Assembly (NCBI RefSeq): GCF_013114825.1
Contig: NZ_JAAVLX010000007.1
Coordinates: forward strand, 1-64,000
Length of the DNA: 64,000 nt
Direction of reading: 5' to 3'
DNA from: Bradyrhizobium australiense
Lineage (GTDB): Bacteria > Pseudomonadota > Alphaproteobacteria > Rhizobiales > Xanthobacteraceae
This document shows positions 43,602 through 50,883 of this stretch, in pieces. The notes below the pieces were generated by a model. That model made no database searches. It saw nothing but the letters and a program-made list of their open reading frames with translations, and was not told the origin of the DNA. Position numbers and translations under genes: made by a program. The number at the start of each line of letters is the position of its first letter. Within the stretch, counting starts at the first letter, position 1.

Positions 43602-44060
43602 TCAGCCGTCGGTCGCGCCGGCAAGCTGCCGATCGCGTTGCGCGGTCAGCCGCGATTGCTGCCACGCGTCGTGAGCAATCATCCCTGCCGCCATCGCGGC
43701 GACGAAGACGACGATTCCGGGCGACAGCGTCGCCAGACTTTCCAGCGCCGGTCCCGGGCATAACCCGACAAGGCCCCAGCCGATTCCGAACAGCCCGGCA
43801 CCTGCGACCAGTGGCAGATCGATTCCCGATTTGCCCGGACGGAAATATTGCCCGGCAAACCACGGCCGTGCACTGCGGTCAGCCAGCATGAAGCCGGGTA
43901 TCGACACAGCCAGCGCCGCCGCCATCACCACGGCGAGGCTCGGATCCCATGCACCGAAGATGTCGAGGAAGCCGAGGACTTTGGTCGGCTGCACCATGCC
44001 TGAAATCAGCAGGCCCGCACCGAAGATCAGCCCGCAAACCAGGGGAGCAATGATCCACAT
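43602..44060 (-). CDS. YeeE/YedE-like half protein (DUF6691 type)
   Basis: The 152-residue membrane protein has about four hydrophobic segments and the motif GLVGLCPGPALESL near residues 95-108 that characterises the second half of split YeeE/YedE sulfur transporters. The full-length family moves thiosulfate or related sulfur species. It follows its partner by 3 bp, so the two halves probably assemble together. Confidence 0.85.
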   Translation of the reverse strand: MWIIAPLVCGLIFGAGLLISGMVQPTKVLGFLDIFGAWDPSLAVVMAAALAVSIPGFMLADRSARPWFAGQYFRPGKSGIDLPLVAGAGLFGIGWGLVGLCPGPALESLATLSPGIVVFVAAMAAGMIAHDAWQQSRLTAQRDRQLAGATDG

Positions 44061-44063
44061 GGC

Positions 44064-44489
44064 TCAACCTCCCAACACGTGACGCGTGATTGCGACGGTG
44101 ATGACCGCCGTCACCATGAAAACAATCGTGGCGGCGATCGAGCGCGGGGACAGCCGCCCTATGCCGCAGATACCGTGACCGGAGGTGCAGCCGCCGCCAA
44201 GCCGCGTACCGAAGCCGACCAGCAGGCCCGCCACCACAATGACGGCCCAGCTCGACGGCAGCTTGGGTTGCGCCATTCCGTAACCGATCAAGCCGGCGAT
44301 GACGGGCGCCAGAATGAGCCCGGCGACGAACGCGACGCGCCAGCCCTTGTCCTCGCCTGGCACATTCAGCAGGCCGCCGAAGATGCCGCTGATCCCGGCA
44401 ATCCGGCCGGTCGACAGCATCAGCAGCACGGCGGAAAGCCCGATCAGGACGCCGCCGATCGCAGCCGATACGGGAGTGAAATTGGCCAT
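44064..44489 (-). CDS. YeeE/YedE-like half protein
   Basis: The 141-residue membrane protein is the first half of a split YeeE/YedE transporter, with the hallmark GTRLGGGCTSGHGICGIGRLS near residues 93-113, whose Cys is the presumed sulfur-handling residue. The ATG at 44489 follows GGAATTCC; an in-frame start ten codons upstream is less likely. It is 3 bp from the partner gene and the pair forms a two-gene operon. No sulfurtransferase or persulfide dioxygenase lies next to it. Confidence 0.86.
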   Translation of the reverse strand: MANFTPVSAAIGGVLIGLSAVLLMLSTGRIAGISGIFGGLLNVPGEDKGWRVAFVAGLILAPVIAGLIGYGMAQPKLPSSWAVIVVAGLLVGFGTRLGGGCTSGHGICGIGRLSPRSIAATIVFMVTAVITVAITRHVLGG

Positions 44490-44551
44490 GGCGGAATTCC
44501 GTTGGTTAGGCACGCTCAATCATAGGCGCACCCTGCTCGACCGCAACCCGC

Positions 44552-46813
44552 CTATTCCTCGCCTTTTCTGAGCCGCCGCCACACCGCGCCCAGCACGTTG
44601 GAATAATCGTCGGTCCAAACCCGCTGGTTCTCTTCAGCTTCGGTCAGCGCCCATTGGTCCGACGACGCCAGCTTGCCGACGTCGGGCTCTTCGCGCGCCG
44701 AGACCACGACCGAGGTCGAGAAGATGTATTCATTGTCGCGCCCGGAATCCTCGCTGTAGACCCAGCTCTTCAAATCGTTGGCGTCGGCGATGCCGACGAC
44801 GACGCTCGACAGTTCCAGATGCCGATTGGAGACGTGCATCACCACGACCCCTTGCGGCGCCAGCTTCGACTTGTAGATTTCCATCGCCTCTTCGGTCGCC
44901 AGATGAATCGGGATCGCATCCGACGAATAGGCGTCAACGATGATCAGGTCATAGACACCGTCGGGTTCGCGCGCGAAGGTAAGCCGCGCATCGCCGATCA
45001 CGGGCTGTATGTTCGGCTCGCAGACCTGGATATAGGTAAAATATTTCGGGTCGCGCGCGGTATCGACCATGGTCTGGTCGATCTCGAAGAATTTCCAGTC
45101 CTCGCCGGCCTCCGAGGCGCAGGTCAGCGTGCCGGAGCCGAGCCCGATCACGGCCACGCGCAGTGGCGCGCCCTTGCGTTCTCGGATCGCCGTGATCGCC
45201 TGACCGATGCCGCCGTCCTTGTGATAATAGGTGATTGGCTCCGGCTGGCCGGTGACCGGCGTGCCGTCGTCGTTCTTGAATTTCTCGGCGCCGTGGATCG
45301 TGGTGCCGTGCATCAGCACGTGATATTGGCCGTTCGGCGTCATCACGATCTTGTGGACGCCGAAGAAACTTCGCACCGTCTCCACCCGGCCGTCGTCGGA
45401 AGGATAGGCGCGTAGCAATACCAGCGCCACCACGACGGTCGCACAGATCTTCCAGCGGTTGGCGTTGAGCGCAAGCGCCAGCAGCGCCGCCAGCACCCCG
45501 ACTGCGCCGATCACCCACACGCGATGATCCTCGAACCAGTTGAACAGTTTTCCGGTCGACCAGGCCGGCGCGATCAACGCCACCGCCAGCGCCGCAAGGA
45601 ACGGCCAGTACCACGCGCTCCAGCGCGGCAGGCGTTCGCCGCCGGTCGGCCGGCATAGCGCCGCGAGCGCCAGCAGGATCGGGTATTCCGCAACCCATGA
45701 GAAGGTGAACGGCGCGATCAGGCCGGCGAATAAGCCGCCGAGCATGCCGCCGAACGACAGCGCGACATAGAAGCCGGTGAGATATTTCGCCGCCGGACGG
45801 GTGCGCGCCAGTTCGCCATGGCAGGCCATTGCGATCACGAAGAAACAGAGCTGATGCCCGCCGAGCGTCAGCAGCAGATTCTGTTCGCCACCGACCGCGA
45901 GCAGCACCACGACGCCGGCGATCGCCAGTGGCTGCGCCAGCAGCATCCATTTGTGGGGCAGCAGCGGACGCGACTGGAACACCAGCACCCAGGTCAAGAG
46001 ATAGAGCGACAGCGGCAGCACCCACAATAAGGGCGCTGCGGCGACGTCGGTGGAAATATGGGCCGTTACCGCGATCAGCAGCCCCGAGGGCACGGCCGCG
46101 AGGAATATCCAGCGGGCGCGCAAAATCCATGACGGCGCCGGCGCGCCGGTGTCGTCGGCCGGCATGTTGAGTGCAGCCGCGTTCACCGGCGAGCGCAGCA
46201 GCAACACGCCGCAGGTGGCAATCAGCACGATCAAGAAGCCATAAACGCCGGTCCAGATCAGGTTCTGCATGCGCAGCGTGAACATCGGCTCCAGCAGCAC
46301 TGGATAGGACAACAGCGCCAGGAAACTGCCGACGTTCGAGGAAGCGTAGAGGAAGTACGGGTCGGGACCGTTGGGGTGGCCGGTGCGGACGAACCAGGCC
46401 TGCAGCAGCGGGTTGTTGGCCGCGAGCGCGAAGAACGGCAGCCCGATCGAAACCGCAAACAGGCCGAGCAGCCAGATCGCATAGCCTGAATTCGGCGGAT
46501 CGCCCCACCCGCTCGCAATCGACAGCGGCAGCGTCAGCATCGCACACGCGAGCAGCACGAGATGGACCGCCACGGGAATCCTGCGATTGCGCGCCTGCAT
46601 CAGAAAATGGGCATAGGCATAGCCGCCGAGCAACAGCGACTGGAAGAACACCATCGCCACCGACCAAACCGCCGGCGAGCCGCCGAGCCGCGGCAGCACC
46701 ATCTTGGTGAACAAGGGCTGCACGGAGAACAACAGCAGTGCACTGACGAAGATAGCGGCGGTGTAGACGACCAGCACCAGCCGGTTTCGCGAGGCAGACG
46801 GCTCAGAAATCAT
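44552..46813 (-). CDS. membrane-fused spermidine synthase-like protein
   Basis: The 753-residue protein has an N-terminal region of about 480 residues with 12 or more membrane helices and a C-terminal spermidine-synthase-like Rossmann domain (VIGLGSGTLTCAS near residue 560, then FFEIDQTMVDTAR, DAYSSDAIPIHLATEEA). The canonical GGGDG nucleotide motif is GLGSGT here, so aminopropyl transfer is not assured. The function of these fused membrane proteins is unsettled. GGAG lies before the ATG at 46813; a longer frame to 46891 is unsupported. Confidence 0.85.
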   Translation of the reverse strand: MISEPSASRNRLVLVVYTAAIFVSALLLFSVQPLFTKMVLPRLGGSPAVWSVAMVFFQSLLLGGYAYAHFLMQARNRRIPVAVHLVLLACAMLTLPLSIASGWGDPPNSGYAIWLLGLFAVSIGLPFFALAANNPLLQAWFVRTGHPNGPDPYFLYASSNVGSFLALLSYPVLLEPMFTLRMQNLIWTGVYGFLIVLIATCGVLLLRSPVNAAALNMPADDTGAPAPSWILRARWIFLAAVPSGLLIAVTAHISTDVAAAPLLWVLPLSLYLLTWVLVFQSRPLLPHKWMLLAQPLAIAGVVVLLAVGGEQNLLLTLGGHQLCFFVIAMACHGELARTRPAAKYLTGFYVALSFGGMLGGLFAGLIAPFTFSWVAEYPILLALAALCRPTGGERLPRWSAWYWPFLAALAVALIAPAWSTGKLFNWFEDHRVWVIGAVGVLAALLALALNANRWKICATVVVALVLLRAYPSDDGRVETVRSFFGVHKIVMTPNGQYHVLMHGTTIHGAEKFKNDDGTPVTGQPEPITYYHKDGGIGQAITAIRERKGAPLRVAVIGLGSGTLTCASEAGEDWKFFEIDQTMVDTARDPKYFTYIQVCEPNIQPVIGDARLTFAREPDGVYDLIIVDAYSSDAIPIHLATEEAMEIYKSKLAPQGVVVMHVSNRHLELSSVVVGIADANDLKSWVYSEDSGRDNEYIFSTSVVVSAREEPDVGKLASSDQWALTEAEENQRVWTDDYSNVLGAVWRRLRKGEE

Positions 46814-46989
46814 AAAAGCTCCGGCTTGAACCCGGCGGGAGCCGGCGGCGAGCATTCCGGCAGGTTGTGCCGGAAGCGCGAATTGGAGCATATGACAACA
46901 TGGCTAGCAAGGAACCGCGGAATGATGGACTTGACGGCGCGCCGGGACGGCGCGACAGCACGCTCTAATCAAACCTTCTTGAAGCGGAC

Positions 46990-48591
46990 ATGAACGAAAC
47001 CGAAATCGTCATCATCGGTGCGGGGCATAACGGCCTCACCTGCGCGGCCTATCTCGCGATGGCAGGCCTGCGCGTGAAAGTGGTCGAGCGCCGCAAGACG
47101 GTCGGCGGCGCCGCGGTGACCGAGGAATTCCATCCCGGTTTCCGCAATTCGGTGGCCGCCTATACGGTCAGCCTGCTCAACCCGCAGATCATCGCCGACC
47201 TGAGGCTTGCCGAACATGGCCTGCGCATCGTCGAGCGCCGCGCACAGAATTTTCTGCCCGCGCCCGACGGCAGCTATCTCCTGACCGGCGAGGGCCGCAC
47301 CCGGCAATCGGTGGCAAAGCTCAGCGAGCGCGATGCCGGCGCGATTGAGGCCTTCTCGCGCGAACTGGAGGCCATCGCCGACGTGCTGCGGCAATTCGTG
47401 CTGCGCGCGCCGCCGAACCTCGTCGAGGGGTTTGGCATTGGTGCGATTCGCGAAGCTTTCAATGCCGTCGGGTCTGCGAGCATCCTGCGCAGGCTCTCGC
47501 TCGAACAGCAGCGCAGCTTGCTCGACCTGTTCACGCGCTCGGCCGGCGAAATGCTGGACGAGCGTTTCGAGAGCGACCTGGTGAAGGCGCTGTTCGGTTT
47601 CGACGCTATCGTCGGCAATTACGCCAGCCCCTACGCCGCCGGCTCCGCCTATGTGATGCTGCACCATGCGTTCGGCGAGGTGAACGGCAAGAAAGGCGTA
47701 TGGGGCCACGCCATCGGCGGCATGGGCGCGATCACGCAAGCGATGGCGCGCGCCGCGCGCGGCTATGGCGCCGAGATCGAAACGGACGCCGGCGTGCGCG
47801 AGGTGATCGTCGAGGGCGGGCGCGCTGCGGGCGTCGTTCTCGACAATGGCGAGGCTGTCCGCGCGAAATACGTCGTCTCCGGCGTCAATCCGAAATTGCT
47901 ATATACGCGGCTCGTGCCGTCGGGCGCGCTGGCGCCGGAATTCCTCGAACGCATCGCGCGGTGGCGCAACGCATCCGGCACCTTCCGGATGAATGTCGCG
48001 CTGAACGCGATACCGTCCTTCAGCGCCCTGCCCGGTGCCGGCGATCATCTCACCGCCGGCATCATTCTCGCACCCAGCCTCGGTTACATGGACCGCGCCT
48101 GGCAGGACGCGCGAGAGCACGGCTGGAGCCGCGAGCCGGTGGTGGAAATGCTGATCCCCTCGACGCTCGACGATTCCCTCGCACCGAACGGACGGCATGT
48201 CGCGAGCCTGTTCTGCCAGCATGTCGCGCCGGAATTGCCTGGCGGAAGGTCATGGGACGATCACCGCGAGGAGGTCGCCGACCTCATGATCGCGACGGTT
48301 GACAAATTCGCGCCGGGCTTTGCGGGCAGCGTGATTGGCCGCCAGGTGCTGTCGCCGCTCGACCTCGAGCGGCAGTTCGGCTTGCTCGGCGGTGACATCT
48401 TTCATGGGGCGCTAACGCTCAATCAATTGTTCTCGGCGCGGCCGATGCTGGGCCATGCCGATTATCGCGGGCCGCTCAAGGGTCTCTATCATTGCGGCTC
48501 GGGCGCGCATCCCGGCGGCGGCGTCACCGGCGCCCCCGGCCACAACGCCGCGAAGGTGATCCTGGGCGATCACCGCGCCCTGTTCGGATAG
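46990..48591 (+). CDS. FAD/NAD(P)-dependent oxidoreductase, phytoene dehydrogenase-like
   Basis: The 533-residue flavoprotein has the dinucleotide-binding motif IVIIGAGHNGLTCAAYLAMAG at residues 6-26, VVERRKTVGGAAVTEE, and the C-terminal FAD block GLYHCGSGAHPGGGVTGAPGHNAA near 500-520. This matches the COG1233-type phytoene desaturase-like (PYROXD2-like) family rather than a genuine carotenoid enzyme, as no other carotenoid gene is nearby. The substrate is unknown. A strong hairpin follows the stop. Confidence 0.88.
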   Translation: MNETEIVIIGAGHNGLTCAAYLAMAGLRVKVVERRKTVGGAAVTEEFHPGFRNSVAAYTVSLLNPQIIADLRLAEHGLRIVERRAQNFLPAPDGSYLLTGEGRTRQSVAKLSERDAGAIEAFSRELEAIADVLRQFVLRAPPNLVEGFGIGAIREAFNAVGSASILRRLSLEQQRSLLDLFTRSAGEMLDERFESDLVKALFGFDAIVGNYASPYAAGSAYVMLHHAFGEVNGKKGVWGHAIGGMGAITQAMARAARGYGAEIETDAGVREVIVEGGRAAGVVLDNGEAVRAKYVVSGVNPKLLYTRLVPSGALAPEFLERIARWRNASGTFRMNVALNAIPSFSALPGAGDHLTAGIILAPSLGYMDRAWQDAREHGWSREPVVEMLIPSTLDDSLAPNGRHVASLFCQHVAPELPGGRSWDDHREEVADLMIATVDKFAPGFAGSVIGRQVLSPLDLERQFGLLGGDIFHGALTLNQLFSARPMLGHADYRGPLKGLYHCGSGAHPGGGVTGAPGHNAAKVILGDHRALFG

Positions 48592-48601
48592 GTCGAACGC
48601 G

Positions 48602-48635
48602 CAAGGCGCGACGCCAGGACCGGCGTCGCGCCTTG
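48602..48635. terminator. strong hairpin between convergent genes
   Basis: A 14-bp perfect stem CAAGGCGCGACGCC / GGCGTCGCGCCTTG with a 6-base loop lies 10 bp after the oxidoreductase stop and 16 bp before the end of the convergent small gene. There is no U-tract. Confidence 0.7.
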
Positions 48636-48651
48636 TGATCAAATTGTCAAA

Positions 48652-48804
48652 TCAAACGGCGTCGTGAGCTTCGAACGGAACCGAACGCGATTCCTGCATC
48701 GACAGCGCCAGCGAAGGCGTCGCGCCGGACTTGGTGGCCGACGGATAGCTTGCGTACGCGCTCACGGCGCACATCAAGGCAACAACGACGGTAATCTTCT
48801 TCAT
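48652..48804 (-). CDS. small secreted peptide, 50 residues, unknown
   Basis: The frame reads MKKITVVVALMCAVSAYAS, a compact signal peptide with an apparent AYA-S cleavage site, followed by a polar 30-residue mature part (PSATKSGATP... to FEAHDAV). AGGGGGAAATTTCAAC precedes the ATG, giving a good ribosome site. I do not recognise a family. Signal peptide, ribosome site and convergent terminator together support a real gene. No cysteine remains in the mature part. Confidence 0.6.
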   Translation of the reverse strand: MKKITVVVALMCAVSAYASYPSATKSGATPSLALSMQESRSVPFEAHDAV

Positions 48805-49229
48805 GTTGAAATTTCCCCCTGTGTTTCGCTGTTTTCAGCGTGCCAGTTCTTAAGGAGCTGCAACTTAATCTGCGGTTCCATCAGACCGATCGAAACGAAC
48901 CATCTTGGCGGCGCGGTGAATGGCGTGTGTATGCGGGCGGTAAACGGAATCTTAAGGACGTGCCGGCCGCTCGCCTTCGGCCTCACAGATGCGGCCGGAT
49001 GTCGACAAAGGGTGCAAAGCCGCTGGGTAACGACAGGAAAAACCTGTGGATCGACTGTCTAAACTCCACAGCAAGCCTGTGAAAGCCTCACCGCAGCGCC
49101 TGTGGAAAGCACCGTATGCTTCCACGGATAAGGGTGGGAAAGGTCTGTGGACAAGCGTTGGACTAGCCCAAAAATGACGGAACCGGACGCTTGGCGCGCC
49201 CGGTCCCGAAATGCCCAACAAACGAGCGG
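48805..49229. other. intergenic region with degenerate DnaA-box-like cluster
   Basis: About 425 bp without a recognisable gene. Between 49045 and 49154 four same-oriented sites TGTGGATCG (49045), TGTGAAAGC (49078), TGTGGAAAG (49101) and TGTGGACAA (49146) resemble the DnaA box TGTGGATAA with one to four mismatches. The promoter of the small secreted peptide gene should lie near 48805-48850. Confidence 0.4.
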
Positions 49230-49391
49230 TCACTTCAGCGAGCTACTGATGGTGTCAAAGTTGCTGCTGAGCTTGGTACCGAGGCCGTTCACGACGCTGA
49301 TGATCGCAATCGCGATACCCGCTGCGATCAGGCCATACTCGATGGCCGTGGCTCCCGATTCGTCCTTGAAGAATGACTTAATGATCGACAT
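49230..49391 (-). CDS. Flp family type IVb pilin
   Basis: The 53-residue protein has the Flp/Fap pilin layout: short basic leader (MSIIKSFFKDESG), the prepilin peptidase site and conserved ATAIEYGLIAAGIAIAII, then a short C-terminal part. Flp pilins are polymerised by Tad machinery into adhesive pili. No tad or cpa gene is in the window, so this is an orphan copy or lies apart from its assembly genes. CGGAA precedes the ATG. Confidence 0.88.
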   Translation of the reverse strand: MSIIKSFFKDESGATAIEYGLIAAGIAIAIISVVNGLGTKLSSNFDTISSSLK

Positions 49392-49592
49392 GGCTGGTTC
49401 CGACCTAGGTTTATGTTCCTGGAACCGAGGCTGCCCCTGCAGTTCCTATTCGGGAACCTACGGAGATGAATCTAAGGCGGCCCTAACAGGCGACATGCAA
49501 CTTTTCCGAGTAGTACGACATGAAATTTTCTCAAATTTGAACGAAACGCCCGTTCCCAATCGTACCCTTCCCTACTTTCTCCAGGTTCTTCA

Positions 49593-50483
49593 ATGATTTC
49601 CCTTGCCTCCACACATCGCGTCCATTTTGCTGTCGGCGACGAGCACACAGCCAGAGGCGTCGTCGATGCCCTGACCGAAATTTTTTTTGAAGGCCAGGCC
49701 GCGATCGCCGCGTTCGAACGGCCGGATAGCCGATGGGACGTCACGGTGCACTTTGCCGAGCCCCCCGATCAGCCGCTGGTCCGCGAACTCGTGGCCAACG
49801 CGGCCGGTGCTGACATCGCCGCGGGCATCACGTTTGATACGGTCGAGGCCAAGGATTGGGTCAAGGCCAGCCTCGAGGACCTCGTCCCCGTGCCGGCCGG
49901 GCGGTTCGTGGTCCACGGCCAGCACGATCGCGACAGGATTGCGCCGAACAAGCTCGGCATCGAGATCGAGGCGGCGCTGGCCTTTGGCACCGGCCACCAC
50001 GGCACCACGCGCGGCTGCCTGCTGCTGCTCGATCAGGCTCTGAAGGCCTGGCGCCCGCGGCGCGTGCTCGATCTCGGCACCGGCACCGGCGTGCTGGCTA
50101 TTGCGGCGGCCAAGGCGCTGCATGAAAAAGTGCTGGCGAGCGATATCGATCCGCCGTCGGTGCAGGTCGCGCGCGACAATGCCAGGCTGAACGTGTCAGG
50201 ACATCTGGTGCGGACGGTCCGCGCCACCGGCTTCTCGGCACCGCAATTTACCCAATCGGCGCTGTTCGATCTGGTGCTGGCGAACATCCTCGCGAATCCG
50301 CTGCGGCAGCTGGCAGGGCCGATGGCGCGGCATCTGGCGCCGTCGGCGCTGGTCATTCTCTCAGGGCTACTGCCGCATCAGGCGCCCGCCGTCATCGCCG
50401 CCTATCGCGCCCGTGGGCTGGTGCCGGTACGGCACCTGCGCATCGAAGGATGGAGCAGCCTCCTGCTGCGCAAGGTGAACTGA
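49593..50483 (+). CDS. prmA: 50S ribosomal protein L11 methyltransferase
   Basis: PrmA methylates ribosomal protein L11. The 296-residue protein has the PrmA block LAFGTGHHGTTRGCLLLLD, SAM motif I VLDLGTGTGVLAIAAAK near residues 159-175, SDIDPPSVQVARDNARLN, and the NILANPLRQLAG motif (catalytic NxxxxP-like site). The N-terminal third is the L11-binding domain and is less conserved. No strong ribosome site is visible. It is convergent with a small gene. Confidence 0.92.
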   Translation: MISLASTHRVHFAVGDEHTARGVVDALTEIFFEGQAAIAAFERPDSRWDVTVHFAEPPDQPLVRELVANAAGADIAAGITFDTVEAKDWVKASLEDLVPVPAGRFVVHGQHDRDRIAPNKLGIEIEAALAFGTGHHGTTRGCLLLLDQALKAWRPRRVLDLGTGTGVLAIAAAKALHEKVLASDIDPPSVQVARDNARLNVSGHLVRTVRATGFSAPQFTQSALFDLVLANILANPLRQLAGPMARHLAPSALVILSGLLPHQAPAVIAAYRARGLVPVRHLRIEGWSSLLLRKVN

Positions 50484-50487
50484 AACT

Positions 50488-50676
50488 CTAGTCGGCTGGT
50501 CTGTGCCGGTTACGGGCGCTCACGCCCTTCTCGTCCTTCAACGACCGCTTGAGGCGCGCTTCGGCGAACCGGTCGAGGATCTGGACGATGACGCCGCGTT
50601 GTTTCTTGTTGGCAACCGGCGGAACCGGGCCGCGACGGTCCGGCGGCGAAATCTTCTCGAACGTGAAAGCAGGCAT
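50488..50676 (-). CDS. small basic protein, 62 residues, unknown
   Basis: The protein starts MPAFTFEKISPPDRRGPVPP and continues with a basic amphipathic helix (VIVQILDRFAEARLKRSLKD). GAGGGG lies before the ATG. A longer frame extends far upstream, antisense to the aminopeptidase gene, and is rejected. I do not know the function; the clear ribosome site and compact position between prmA and an aminopeptidase gene suggest a real gene. Confidence 0.65.
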   Translation of the reverse strand: MPAFTFEKISPPDRRGPVPPVANKKQRGVIVQILDRFAEARLKRSLKDEKGVSARNRHRPAD

Positions 50677-50780
50677 GGTGTATCCCCTCTTCGTTGAGTT
50701 GAAACACTCCTGGAGTTTCCCCGGTATCTCTGAGCTGAACGGCCACACCGCCAACCGCTCCGTCCGACTAGCGCGGACCC

Positions 50781-50816
50781 ACATATTGAAGCACAGATAC
50801 ATATTGAAGCACAGAT
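50781..50816. repeat. tandem 18-bp direct repeat (2 copies)
   Basis: ACATATTGAAGCACAGAT occurs twice head to tail in the divergent region between the small basic protein gene and the aminopeptidase P gene. It is AT-richer than its surroundings and may hold regulatory sites, or be a recent slippage duplication. Confidence 0.7.
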
Positions 50817-50883
50817 TATACCAAATTGTGGCCGATAGCGCCGCATTGCGGACCGCTCCGCCCGACCCTAAAGTGACCAAGCG

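Noticed and set aside
49045..49154. A chromosomal replication origin
   Set aside because: The DnaA-box-like sites are degenerate, no AT-rich unwinding region or characteristic neighbour gene (dnaA, hemE, parAB) is present.
50781..50816. CRISPR array
   Set aside because: Only two directly adjacent 18-bp copies without spacers and no cas genes; it is a simple tandem repeat.
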